The notes under the pieces are model-generated. The model made no database searches. It was given only the letters and a program-made list of their open reading frames with translations, and was not told where the DNA came from. The translations under genes and the position numbers were made by a program. DNA of 64,000 nt from Trichobilharzia regenti (lineage: Eukaryota; Platyhelminthes; Trematoda; Strigeidida; Schistosomatidae), in the NCBI GenBank assembly GCA_944472135.2, contig OX235265.1, forward strand, positions 95,760,984-95,824,983. The letters are read 5' to 3'. Position 1 is the first letter of the stretch. Every line of letters begins with the position of its first letter. Positions 32,339 to 44,131 of this stretch are shown piece by piece.

Positions 32339-32696
32339 TGTCAATTTAGTTGAAGATTGAACGATCAATTCATGGTTGTTTGCTCAAAACCAACTTCCCC
32401 AACTTTCGCGGAGGCATCAATACGACAGTCATCGTCTCATCGGTCGCTGTTCAGAAAGAAGTCAGGAGACAACCGTCAGAAGTAATATTGTGATTTATTA
32501 TTGTAATATTTGTTCACAGACCTTAGTGGAAACATTTTTTATATGTTGGTGTTACAATAAAGAATTCTCGAGTGGCCAATCGGTGTTTTGGTTTTTCGTC
32601 CGTTATTACTAAGCGTTTCTGAGAAACTTCAAGGAACAGCGTGAGCACGAGCGTAGCAAGAGCTGGGCATTAACGGTTTACGAGACGTGGCTGACA
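32339..32696 (+). repeat. BEL copy 1, 3' LTR
   Basis: 358 bp, same ends and length as the 5' LTR, differing by a few substitutions (for example GACGTGGCTGACA against GACGTGTCTGACA). Followed by CACCC, the probable target-site copy. Confidence 0.9.
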
Positions 32697-34851
32697 CACC
32701 CTATTACTTTTATGGCACAAACTTCATCTGCACTCACACCAAACCAAATTAGTACTGTAGAGTTCACTAATGCTAATATTAACCAAACTATAAGAACCCT
32801 CAAAAGTTCAAAAGGTTTCGGTACCGACGGTATATCATCTTACTTCTATAAATATGGTGGCCCTGACATTCCTCTACTGCTGCTTAAAATATTCACAATG
32901 TCGTTGGAAACTCAAACTTACCCTGACATATGGAAGACAACATTCATTATGCCTAAACACAAATCTGGCTCGAAAACTGAAGTCAGTAACTACCGGCCGA
33001 TCAATATCACACCTATAGCATCTAGAATTATAGAGAGACTAGTCAAGGATAACTTAATCAAACATATGCTTAGCTGCAATATTATAAGTCCGAACCAACA
33101 TGGATTCCTGAAATCCAGATCATGTTTGACATGTCACCTAGACTTCTTCAATTTTGTAACCAGCAGTCGTGACAGACGGCAACTAGTACTTGTCATCTAC
33201 TTTGACATTTCTAAAGCATTTGACCGTGTTGACCATTTACTGCTAACAAGTAAGCTGAACTCCCTAGGAATACGTGACCCATTATTAGGATGGCTTAAAT
33301 CATTCCTTAACAATAGGTCCCAAATAGTTAAACTCGGGTCTGTAACATCCAAACTTAGCCCTATCACTTCTGGTGTAGTACAAGGTAGTGTCATTGGACC
33401 CCTCCTATTTACACTATACATCAATGACATATGCGCTTGCTTCACGCACGGGAAACCATTCATCTTTGCAGATGACCTAAAAGTAGTCTATACATTCCAA
33501 CGTGATGACTTAGGGTACTTAGAGAATGTAGTGCAGAAGGAATTGGATAAAATGACTGCTTGGTCGTCCTTATGGAATTTCCAATTCAATCTGAACAAAT
33601 GTGGCTGGATCTGTTTTGGCGCACCCTCAAGTGACCTGAAATTAACGCTTCAATCTGCTAACCTAACAAGACTCCGAAGTGTCGTTGACCTAGGCCTGAG
33701 GTACTCTAGTGACTTGACATTCTCTGAGCAAGTAGCATCACAGACTAGAAAATCGAGGATGCTCTTAGGATGCATACTCAGGAACTTTCACGACAATGAA
33801 GCCAAGCTTATTCTGTACAAAACATGTGTCAGATCACCACTAGAATACTGTCCATTTATTATAAGCAGCACTCACACACGTGATAAGCTAAGGATGGAAA
33901 GTATCCAACGATATTTTACCCCAAAACTGCTTGGCTACGATTGTAAGAAAGACTACATCTCACTGTGCATGATCCTAAAACTTGACCCACTTTGGACAAG
34001 GCGACTTATTATAAACCTAATGTTCTTCTTTAAGGTCCTTCACAGAATATCATTCTCAGGTAACAGGGACATACAATTCGCACAGGAAGGTTCTTACGAT
34101 CTGCGTAACCAAACTTCCACGGTGACAACTCATTCTTTTAAGTCAACACTCCGTGAAACCTTCTTCACAGTCATGTATTCTAAAATATGGAATAGCCTGC
34201 CCCTAGATGTCAGAACTTGCTCTTCGGTTACAAGCTTCAAACGCTCTCTATACAGACTGTTTCACATCACTGATTGTATTAATAAACTATTTAATCCTAG
34301 AAAGAATCAACATCTGATCTACTACAGCACCTAAAAGACGCACTTCAACACCCTTAGCAATCTAAAAACTATAAATAAACCAGCAGCATGGATGCATAAA
34401 GATTTAGTACGCAACATACAGGATTAGTTTACCCTTAGAAATAGGACCTGTCACTTTATTGTAACCTTCAAACTCTTGCTATATAAACTGTTTTGTCCCA
34501 AAGATCATCCCTACCAGAACCTATCACTTATTTCTAAAACTCATCAGTCATTAGAACACTAAAACGCTCAGACTCATTATTACATATTATGACACCAAAT
34601 AAACTCTAAGACTTCGTATAAAACGGGGAAAACATAAGCACAATATAGAAAAAAATTTTACTAGTGTATGATATACAATTGACATAAAAATTTATAAATG
34701 CATAAAATATTATTGTCCATTACATGATAACATACATCCTGTTTGTGGTATTATGCTGCTCCTATTTATCATCTCGTGGCAGCCGAACAACCCTGCATCG
34801 AAACTGAAACGAGCGTTAAATCCAAACAAGTTAAAACATAACCACACAAAT

Positions 34852-36627
34852 TCCAGGAACGATCCAATTCTACCATTTAAAGACACCGGCAAACATGCTG
34901 TAAATGAGCATTCATGATCTGAAATGAAGAAGCAACTGGTTTTCAAACAGTTTTCAACATTTTACTCAACTTCCGAGTACAGTCCGCCATGCAGACACAA
35001 ATGGCGCAAATGGAGGATTCTGGAATCGACCCCAGCACCATTTGATGCAGTGAAACAACCCAACGTGACCTTATCTAGTTTTCGCCTCCACAATCATATT
35101 TATTTCCTGTTATGAAACTACGATAAGACTGCTGAAAAATGGAATAGATATATCACTGATCTCAACATAATACATCAATAAACTTTAATCCAAGGGTGCT
35201 GTTCACAACAAAGTTATATAGGAGAATTGACTTCAAGCTTTCTTTTTCCCAGATATTTGTATTACATTCATCTGATGTCTGGGATTTTGTTAATTCGATG
35301 ACAATAATTCTATACCTCTTTATATCCCACACAAACAGACACTATAGCAGACTGTTCCGACTGCCTGTAATGACAGAGAGAACAACCAAACTGTAAATTC
35401 ATCATACATCAAATTATGTGTAATTTATATAACAACTTATCCACGCCTGTACAATAGGTATGTTCCTGCATAAACAGAAAGAAATATATATTATTCTTTT
35501 CGATCTGAAACCAGAATAACCGCGAACCATTCCATTCAAAATGTCGAATAGGCATGCAGGAGTAGATCATTACCATCGAATGAATCAACTTGATCTGAGA
35601 CGCAGCTTTCAGTATGTTTTCGTTATGCAATAATAATGTATATTCTGATATAAACATGTAAATTTACATGAAAATGCATGCCATCTTTACAGGCACGATT
35701 AAGTATGATATAATATCAAATCGTAGATTGTCTACAAGTTAATAATGTTTCAACAGTTAAATATTTGATACATATATATATATATAAATACACTCATTGT
35801 CTGAACTAGGCCGTATAATTCTTGAATTGTAGAATTGTCCTCCAGGTTGAGCGGGAAAATCGACTTCGTTTCGTTTTCATCCCGTGGTTGTTGGCATTCG
35901 ATAACCAACCAATATTGAGGTAAGTACAACTTCTACAAGGGATTCAAAGCTGTTTTAGAAAAGTAAAAGTGCTAAGGTGAATCAATAAAGTGTAATGAAA
36001 TGGGTAAGTGCAAGTATCACTAATAAATGCATTAATAAAATAAACTCCCTAGGCTGACAACGTTCATTTGCAGTGTATAATGCTTCCTGTACAGTTTGAA
36101 CTATCATGATGTCCACTTTTGGTTTTAATACATTTTTTCCTCATGCCGGTTTTTTTTACTTTGTGCCTTTTTGTGCATTCGGTGCACAACCGTACCCTAC
36201 AGAGAATAGGAATAAAATAAGTCCAATCAAATTCATAAAAAGCTATAAAATGTTAGGTTTAATGAGATATAATGAGGATCAAGTAAAGACGTTATTAGAA
36301 AATGAATGAGATAAGACATTGTGAAGTGGTACTTAAAGATCCGACAATGGATAGCAAGTTAGTTTATAAGATGCCCCATAAATCTGTGCAGATCCCACAT
36401 GTTCGCATCTCAACAATAGGCTGGGCGAATGGTATATATTAAAAGGTAGAAGCATGATCTGTCAAGGCGTTCATTATTATCTTTTTCAAGATAAAGATCT
36501 AAGCCCTCATAAAAATCAGAAATATCTCGAGCCTTCAAATTTCATATTGCTGTTCCTGCAGAATGGGGTGATTCACCTTAGTGACCACCACCATATCCAC
36601 TGATCAGCTAGCGCCACCCTCCCTCCT
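34852..36627 (+). repeat. Tandem array, partial A-type unit (left edge)
   Basis: The array starts mid-unit at AATTCCAGGAACG, joined to the 3' end of the CR1-like element. It carries the A-type middle (MKKQLVF segment at 34924), the A-specific segment with the second inverted-repeat copy (about 35470-35635) and the segment with a GTAAGT word at 35920. Confidence 0.85.
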
Positions 36628-38763
36628 ATCATAGATATCCAGGTTTATTGGCGCTGTATAGTCAGTGATTTGGATTTTGACGTATTCCGCAGAGAGTCTC
36701 CGTGTCCATGTGAAGTATATACATGCTTTGAATAGACTACTTTGTTGGCTCCTACCCCCACTGAGTGTTTATAACAGCAGCTGTGGATTTATGTATTTCC
36801 TTGCCATTTTGGATAAAACATCGCCGCATTCCTTTTGGGAAGGAGACCAGTTGGTGGATTATAAATGATGTCCAAGTAACTTTTATCTTTTCATGTGGTG
36901 TTGCGGTAAGTTTCGACCTTGTTTTCTCATATTTCATTCGTATGTTGGTTATGGTTCGCCCCTTGTATCAGGTAGACATAGTTCGATCGACTCTTAATTG
37001 AATGGGTGTTATTGTATGACTGCTGCTTTTTTGTTTGGAATTATAATTAGAGGCAAAACAAACAACAGGTGTATTCTCTAATTTCATACATTAAATGACA
37101 ACAAATAAGGCGAATAATTCCAGGAGTATATCAGAAACTGTCAATGTCCAGGTCTAACTACACTGAACTTTACACTGTCCTTAGAAGACTTTAAGGAACT
37201 ATGAGCAATAACCAATGCGATAAACCAGAACACAAATTGGTGGCTCAAGAACCCTTTATTCTTGCACCAATACAGAGCCAAAAATAAGGTTATTGTACAC
37301 AAAGTCTAATAATAAATGTCATAATAATAAATCACGATAATACTTCTGATACTTACTTGAACATCATTTATAATCCACCAACTGGTCTCCTTCCCAAAAG
37401 GAATGCGGCGATGTTTTATCCAAAATGGCAAGGAAATACATAAATCCACAGCTGCTGTTGTAAACACTCAGTGGGGGTAGGAGCCAACAAAGTAGTCTAT
37501 TCAAAGCATGTATATACTTCACATGGACACGGAGACTCTCTGCGGAATACGTCAAAATCCAAATCACTGCCTATACAGCGCCAATAAACCTGGATATCTA
37601 TGATATAACGAAAACATGCTGAAAGCTGCATCTCAGATCAAGTTGATTCATTCGATGGTAATGATCTACTCCTGCATGCCTTATTCGACATCTTGAATGG
37701 AATGGTTCGCAGTTATTCTGATACTAGATCGAAAAGAACAAAATATTCACCGGTTGCTGAATCAAAAGTACTTCTTTGCATGTTTAACTGTATTCTAACT
37801 GCTATGATTAGTTCCAAACCTTTTATCTCATAATCACTCAAATTCCAGGAACGATCCAATTCTACCATTTAAAGACACCGGCAAACATGCTGTAAATGAG
37901 CATTCATGATCTGAAATGAAGAAGCAACTGGTTTTCAAACAGTTTTCAACATTTTACTCAACTTCCGAGTACAGTCCGCCATGCAGACACAAATGGCGCA
38001 AATGGAGGATTCTGGAATCGACCCCAGCACCATTTGATGCAGTGAAACAACCCAACGTGACCTTATCTAGTTTTCGCCTCCACAATCATATTTATTTCCT
38101 GTTATGAAACTACGATAAGACTGCTGAAAAATGGAATAGATATATCACTGATCTCAACATAATACATCAATAAACTTTAATCCAAGGGTGCTGTTCACAA
38201 CAAAGTTATATAGGAGAATTGACTTCAAGCTTTCTTTTTCCCAGATATTTGTATTACATTCATCTGATGTCTGGGATTTTGTTAATTCGATGACAATAAT
38301 TCTATACCTCTTTATATCCCACACAAACAGACACTATAGCAGACTGTTCCGACTACCTGTAATGACAGAGAGAACAACCAAACTGTAAATTCATCATACA
38401 TCAAATTATGTGTAATTTATATAACAACTTATCCACGCCTGTACAATAGGTATGTTCCTGCATAAACAGAAAGAAATATATATTATTCTTTTCGATCTGA
38501 AACCAGAATAACCGCGAACCATTCCATTCAAAATGTCGAATAGGCATGCAGGAGTAGATCATTACCATCGAATGAATCAACTTGATCTGAGACGCAGCTT
38601 TCAGTATGTTTTCGTTATGCAATAATAATGTATATTCTGATATAAACATGTAAATTTACATGAAAATGCATGCCATCTTTACAGGCACGATTAAGTATGA
38701 TATAATATCAAATCGTAGATTGTCTACAAGTTAATAATGTTTCAACAGTTAAATATTTGATAC

Positions 38764-38794
<31 letters not shown>

Positions 38795-39749
38795 AATAGT
38801 ATATTCTCATTTTGTACATGAGAGACGCCAGTTTACAGGCATCATCAATATGATAAATTACATATACGATTAGCAATCATAATTAATAATAATGTTTTAA
38901 TAAAATACACATTTTTTCCTACTTGTGTAGGACACACCAAATATACAGGCATGGATAAGCATTATATAAATTTCATAAATTTGGTTTATGGTTAAGTTAC
39001 ATGGTTGCTGGCGTTTTTGTCTTAGGTCTGTGGGAACAATATGATAACCAGTCATTCAATGGAGCACGTCATGAAATATAGGAATATTAACTTCGCATTA
39101 ACAAAAAAACCCAAGTAAGTTTTGGATGGATTAAAAATACTTGGGAAAAAATAAAGCTTGAAGTAATTCCTCAATATAACTTGGGTGTGTACAAATCCGA
39201 ATCTTATTTTTGATTTGATTTATATCCAAATTGGGTAATAAGGAAGCTATTTTTACAGATACGATCAGTTATGTTATAAGCTACAATCGTGACGTTGTAT
39301 TACAAATAGATACTTTTCCATTGGTATAAGAGTATATTCCACAAATGTAATCCAGGTTGCGTCGTGGAGAAAGTTAATTCGTTATTAACCAGGCAACTGA
39401 AAGATACTGGACCAATAATGTTTGCAGATCATTTGTCATTGTAAATGGTCAAATATCCACATTATTCATTCTCATTCAAAAAGTCAAATGGAAGCTGAAA
39501 TGGTGAGAGAAAAAAGAAGACAAACAACAGCAACGCAAAAGAAAGCAACGGGAGTCCTTAAGGAGTGATTAATAAATATATACATATATATTCTGTTTAG
39601 TAACTGTGGTTATTTTGGTACACAAACTAACTAGTCCCGTTATGCTAACTTTTATATTATGTGTAAACTAATATTATTACTGTCCTGTGTAGAAATGTTA
39701 ATCATCTAGTTCCAATAATATTAAAATTTATAATTGTAGTTTGTTGTAA

Positions 39750-42578
39750 CTACACGTTTAAAGAACTTAAAATATCTATGTAGGGTGAAAAAGAAGGTGT
39801 AAGAGTCAGGCGCAAAAGTGCATTGTCATCTTTGAGTAGTCTGGTGACTGAGGAGATGAACACTGGAAGTGTGTTTGCATCGCGCACATTAGCTGGTAGT
39901 CTATTCCAAATGACTGAAAACTTATTTAAGAAGAAGTTGTACCGCACGTAAGTCTGACAGTGCTCCATAGCAGCTAGGTTGTGATGATTTCTAAGATTGT
40001 AACTGATGACAGCGGTAGGTTTAGTTATTGGCTCGGAGGAATGCAAGAGAAGATTAGTTAGCTTATAGTAAAAGATAAGGTTTAGCTTAAGGCGTCTTTT
40101 CCAGAGGGGTTCTAATCTTAGTCTTACGCATCGCTCATGGTATTCCAGACCACTTTCTAAACCAAGAGTTCTTGAGGTAAACTGCCGTTGCACTCCCTCT
40201 AATTTAAGCTTGTCATTTTGTCTTAGTCCGCTAAGAATAAACGGGCAGTATTCTAAGATAGGTCGGACACATACTTTGTATAATAAAACCCTAGTTTCAC
40301 AACAAAAGAAATTGCGTGTTATGCATCCTATCAGCCTTCGCGTTTTACGTCTGGCATAATCAGTCTGTTCAGCGAACGTTAGGTTACTAGAGTATCTAAT
40401 ACCGAGATCTACGACTGAGTTGAGCTTAGCTAGTTTTCGCCCATTTATTTCAAGAGTTAGATCAAGGTTACTGTTGCCAATACAAATCCAGCCGCATTTG
40501 TCAATGTTAAAATTTAGACAGGATTCAGCACACCATGATGCGAGACTACTTAGTTCAAGATGTATTTTAGTAACCATATCGCTTAATTCATGAGTGTAGC
40601 AGGAGTAGACGACTTTGAGGTCGTCAGCATATAGGAATGGTTTGCCTAAGGTGAAGCACTTGCAAATGCTGTTAATGTAGATTGTGAATAAAAGTGGACC
40701 TAGGACACTACCTTGCACGACCCCACTTGAGATCTGCCTAGGATGAGACAATACAGATCCAACTTTGGTTATTTGTACCCTGTTGCTTAGAAATGATTTT
40801 AACCAGTTCAGTAATGGGTTGCGAATTCCACAAGAGTACAGCTTCTCAAAGAGAATACTGTGAGATACCATGTCAAATGCCCTAGATATATCGAAGTAGA
40901 GAACAACGACTAGCTTACGTGCTTCGCGACTACTAGTGATGCAGTTGAAAAAGTCGAAGTGGCAAGTAACGCAGGATCTATTTTTGAGAAATCCGTGTTG
41001 AGACCTTGTAACAAGATCTTCCCTAATTAGGTAGTCTGACAATTGATCTTTTACAACTTTCTCCATGATTCGTGAGATAACTGGGGTTATATTTATGGGT
41101 CTGTAATTGCGGACGTTTGCCCTATCACCAGATTTGTAATGTGGAATTATGAAGCTAGTTTTCCACTCACTAGGGTAAGTGCCAGTGTCCATAGATATTG
41201 AGAAGAATTTAAGAAGTAACAGGGGTATATCACACCCACTGTTTTTGAAAATTATCGAAGCGAGGCCATCCGGTCCCGTACTAGTGGAAGGTTTAAGGCT
41301 TTTAATTGCTTGTACTATTAACTGATTAGTGAACACAATGCTTTCAAGGGAAGAGATAGTAAGGGGAGCGGTTTCACCAGGCATATGTGTTTCTAAACTA
41401 AAGTTTGCAAACCAATCACTGAAAAGTTCACAGATAGTGGCAGGTTCATTGTAGATTACTTTGTCGTGAAGTAAGTATGGGATTTCCCTCGCCGACTGCA
41501 TTCGTTTTTTAAGAAGTGCCGTTAAGTTATAAACTTTGGAGGTACTTTCAAGTGCCGTTAACTCTTCGTCGAGGTCCTTTTGAGAGCGTAGGCGCTTGAG
41601 AGATTCAAGAGACTCGTGGATTGAGAGCAATAGTGATATGTCCTTAGTGGAATAGTACTGTTTCTTCAGTTTCCTTAACTTATTACGGTGTGCCCTTGGA
41701 ATATATTCAGTTCGGTGTCTACTTAATTTCACTATTTTCTTTGGAGCAACTGTATCTAGACAAAGGGTAACATTCCTGTAAAACAGGGTTACTAAGGCCT
41801 CCAGGGAGTCAGTGGTAAAATAGTCATCCCATTGACAGAGTCGAATAAGTTCTTGGACTAATCCCCAGTCTGTATATTTGTAACTACGACATATTGTGCT
41901 TCCTGAGTCTTGTTTGTTTCCTGTATTTAGTGGTGAGAAAGGCAGAGAGCAGAGTACCATTCTATGGTCACTACTGGAAAATCGATTACCAACATACGTG
42001 GATACTGGGATTGTGTCATGACAAAAAACAAGGTCCAACATGTTGTCACCACGAGTAGGTGTCTGGACGTGTTGTTGCCATCCATAACAGTCTATAGTGG
42101 CAAGTAATTCGTCGAAGCGTTGGGGGCCGGAACTAGTTAGCCAATTGACTTCTGGAAGATTGAAGTCCCCTGCAATTATTTTGTAATTAGCACTAAACGA
42201 GGATGCGTGTGCAAACGATTTAGCTAATAACGCATCAGTTTCTTTTGTTGAGCTTGGTGCTCGATAAACACAGCCTATGAGAAGTTTGTACTTATCTCCA
42301 TGTAAGACAACCCAGAGTGAGTCAGGTACATTATTCATTGTTTCATCTTCCACCTTACTGACTACAAATGAGCTATGTATATATATGAGACATCCTCCAC
42401 CACGCTTGCAATCTCTGTTTGCACGGTGTACAGTGTAATCATCGATACCTATATGCACATCAAGTACAGAGGATGAGCACCATGATTCAGTAATCAGAGC
42501 TACAGTAGGCTTGGCGACTAATAATAATGTCCTTAGTTCAGATATCTTATTGATTAAGGAACGTGCATTAATTAGCAA
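39750..42578 (-). CDS. CR1-like ORF2: APE endonuclease and reverse transcriptase
   Basis: This 942-codon frame encodes the enzyme for target-primed reverse transcription in the nucleus. The endonuclease occupies about residues 1-215: LINARSLINKISELRTLL, VALITESWC, GGGCLIYIHS, IIAGDFNLPEVNW (active site) and SSDHRMVLC. The RT covers about 430-720: TGPDGLASIIFKNSG, YRPINITPVISRIMEKVVK, motif A YFDISRAFDMV (about 562), motif B SGVVQGSVLGPLLFTIYINS and motif C YADDLKVVYS (649-652). A C-terminal domain includes RPILEYCPFILSG and ends IDILSSLNV. All catalytic residues seem present, so it could be active. The first Met lies close to the start of the endonuclease, so translation may begin upstream or by reinitiation after ORF1, which ends at 42774 in the same frame. 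Confidence 0.88.
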   Translation of the reverse strand: MLINARSLINKISELRTLLLVAKPTVALITESWCSSSVLDVHIGIDDYTVHRANRDCKRGGGCLIYIHSSFVVSKVEDETMNNVPDSLWVVLHGDKYKLLIGCVYRAPSSTKETDALLAKSFAHASSFSANYKIIAGDFNLPEVNWLTSSGPQRFDELLATIDCYGWQQHVQTPTRGDNMLDLVFCHDTIPVSTYVGNRFSSSDHRMVLCSLPFSPLNTGNKQDSGSTICRSYKYTDWGLVQELIRLCQWDDYFTTDSLEALVTLFYRNVTLCLDTVAPKKIVKLSRHRTEYIPRAHRNKLRKLKKQYYSTKDISLLLSIHESLESLKRLRSQKDLDEELTALESTSKVYNLTALLKKRMQSAREIPYLLHDKVIYNEPATICELFSDWFANFSLETHMPGETAPLTISSLESIVFTNQLIVQAIKSLKPSTSTGPDGLASIIFKNSGCDIPLLLLKFFSISMDTGTYPSEWKTSFIIPHYKSGDRANVRNYRPINITPVISRIMEKVVKDQLSDYLIREDLVTRSQHGFLKNRSCVTCHFDFFNCITSSREARKLVVVLYFDISRAFDMVSHSILFEKLYSCGIRNPLLNWLKSFLSNRVQITKVGSVLSHPRQISSGVVQGSVLGPLLFTIYINSICKCFTLGKPFLYADDLKVVYSCYTHELSDMVTKIHLELSSLASWCAESCLNFNIDKCGWICIGNSNLDLTLEINGRKLAKLNSVVDLGIRYSSNLTFAEQTDYARRKTRRLIGCITRNFFCCETRVLLYKVCVRPILEYCPFILSGLRQNDKLKLEGVQRQFTSRTLGLESGLEYHERCVRLRLEPLWKRRLKLNLIFYYKLTNLLLHSSEPITKPTAVISYNLRNHHNLAAMEHCQTYVRYNFFLNKFSVIWNRLPANVRDANTLPVFISSVTRLLKDDNALLRLTLTPSFSPYIDILSSLNV

Positions 42579-42773
42579 TATCGTGAATAAGTCACGGGAT
42601 ACTACAAACTGGCTTAAAATGTCACCATAACCTAAATCTATTTGTGCGTCAGCACCGCAAGAATTTATGAATGAAAAGGAGGTCGGACTGGGTGTCTGTA
42701 CATCGGGTTGGAGTGCAATGAGGTGGTCCTAGGTGCCATGGGTCGTACCAGTGATTCGGGACACCTGGAAAAT

Positions 42774-44131
42774 TTACCATGTGTTCCTGGATATAAGGGT
42801 AGTACAGGTTGGGCCTAGGTTGACGGTTAAAAGGCATAGCATCAGAGGTCTACCCATCCAACTGCTATTCGTCATACCGGTATACACCTTCGGGTTGTTT
42901 TTATAACTTAAAGGGAATTGTGAAGGAAGGTGCTTTGGCTGCAAGACTTTAGGAGTCTTGGAGCCTGACTTTCTATAAGGTGGAGCATGCGGAACACCTC
43001 CAGATATACTTATGTTTCGAGAGGAGTTTTTCGTAACAAGTGATGGTTTGTTGGCATTCTTACTCTCAGCAGGCTTATTGAATACAAAGTATTCTTCCCC
43101 ATCATTAGTCTCAACCCTGCGAAATTTGTTCATCGTGGTGAGGTTACTACGTTTGGGGGGAAATTTCTTAGAACAACTTGCAGAAGTTCTAGTCATTTTA
43201 ACATCTTTCGATGAGGCTTTATTTACAGGGGTACTGGTATCTAAATCAGTTCCTAGTTCCATTGGCAGGTGTGGTTGTTGTGTAGTTTGCTGAATGCTAG
43301 TTTCAGCACTAGGTGTCTGTTGCTGTGCACGATCCTTTTTTGGTAAATCTAAGCTAGAGGAGGTGACCAGGTTATTACTACGCATTATTCTGCGCTGACA
43401 CGGTGTTTTATCCTGAGCTACGGTTATAGACTTATAACTGCTATTCAGTCTTAAGTGATCCTGACATTTAGTAAACTTACTAGCATCAAGGGAATTACTG
43501 AATTTAAAAATGATTGGGCAATTAGCCTGGTTAGACTTTTTACGAAGTCGTTTGCATTCACATGGAACACTAGCCATGCCGCAACAAATCAGGATTTTGT
43601 GTCTTACAGTTTTCAGGGGCAGAGAATCTGGGACGTTGTAAACTATAGCTTGGTGAGAAGAGGTTATACGCTTCATCACCTCCGTAGCCAAGCAGTCAAT
43701 CAGATTTTCAGCTTTATTTAGGTTGTCTGGAGATATTTTAGGATGCCTTTCTAAAAGACAGGCTATTGGGTCTAAATTCAAAAGCTTATTTTGAGTTACA
43801 TCCAGTAAACACTTAACCTGGCCAATATCAGACGGCTCTCCGTGGTATTTGAGATTGGCAGTGACATACTATCAAACTGATCTAATTTTTTCTGAATTTC
43901 ACTTACTTGCCTCTGCATATCTTTCAAAAGGAGGTTTAGTTTACAGAACTCAGAGTTCTCTAACAGAACATCTTTCACCTGTATCACAGGAGTGAGATCT
44001 GCACTCAAACCATTTTGAGAGCTAGTAGTTGATACTGTATTACCAGGCGGTAATGCAGTTATAACCGAATTTGAGCCACTATCTAAAACAATTGTGTTTC
44101 TACGAACACGTTTTTTAGAGATTTGGACCAT
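42774..44131 (-). pseudogene. CR1-like ORF1, one frameshift
   Basis: The N-terminal part 44131-43796 has ISKKRVRRN and a coiled-coil-like KLNLLLKDMQRQVSEIQKKL. The frame changes near 43790 and 43781-42774 continues with KAENLIDCLATEVMKRI, AIVYNVPDSLPLKTV (RRM-like), CKRLRKKSNQANCPIIFKFS and a basic Pro/Ser-rich tail. Same layout as ORF1 of the copy at 26003-27187. The frameshift would stop this copy from making full ORF1. Confidence 0.75.

Larger units (their letters stand above)
29105..32696 (+). mobile_element. BEL/Pao-type LTR element, copy 1, gag-only and complete
   Basis: Structurally complete 3592-bp element with two 358-bp LTRs beginning TGTCA and ending TGACA, and a likely 5-bp target duplication (TACCC/CACCC, one mismatch). 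A possible primer-binding site TGGTAGAAACAGATTC starts 8 nt after the 5' LTR (29471); its complement ends in CCA as tRNAs do. The interior codes only for gag. There is no protease, RT, RNase H or integrase, so it is non-autonomous and would need a helper BEL element. The LTRs differ at only a few sites near their outer edges, which suggests a recent insertion. Confidence 0.87.
27441..34334 (+). pseudogene. CR1-like ORF2 (APE endonuclease and RT), interrupted by an LTR element
   Basis: Part 1 (27441-29104) holds the endonuclease: LILINARSVLNKLPMLRAL, VIVITESWC, GGGCLMYFLN, LCGDFNLPEINW (active-site Asp/Asn) and GSDHKTVMC (catalytic Asp-His). Part 2 (32702-34334) holds the RT: YRPINITPIASRIIERLVK, motif A VIYFDISKAFDRV, motif B SGVVQGSVIGPLLFTLYIND and motif C FADDLKVV. 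Both parts lie in the same frame relative to the insertion, for a total of about 1099 codons. The frame shows no other stop, so the copy was probably coding-intact when the BEL element landed. The first Met is uncertain. Confidence 0.88.
25820..34850 (+). mobile_element. CR1-like non-LTR retrotransposon, split by a BEL element
   Basis: Two-ORF element: ORF1 at 26003-27187 and ORF2 from 27441, interrupted at 29104 and continuing at 32702-34334. Taking out the 3592-bp BEL insertion and one 5-bp duplication leaves about 5.43 kb, close to the 5.45 kb of the second CR1-like copy (38781-44225). About 515 bp of 3' sequence follows the stop. It lacks an ATT tail and instead joins the tandem array near 34838-34852, where the two sequences are similar. 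Confidence 0.85.

Noticed and set aside
36106..36309. MMSTFGFN-type frame as a secreted micro-exon gene product
   Set aside because: It is found only in A units, the B version is broken, and there is no signal peptide cleavage pattern or micro-exon splice layout that I can see.
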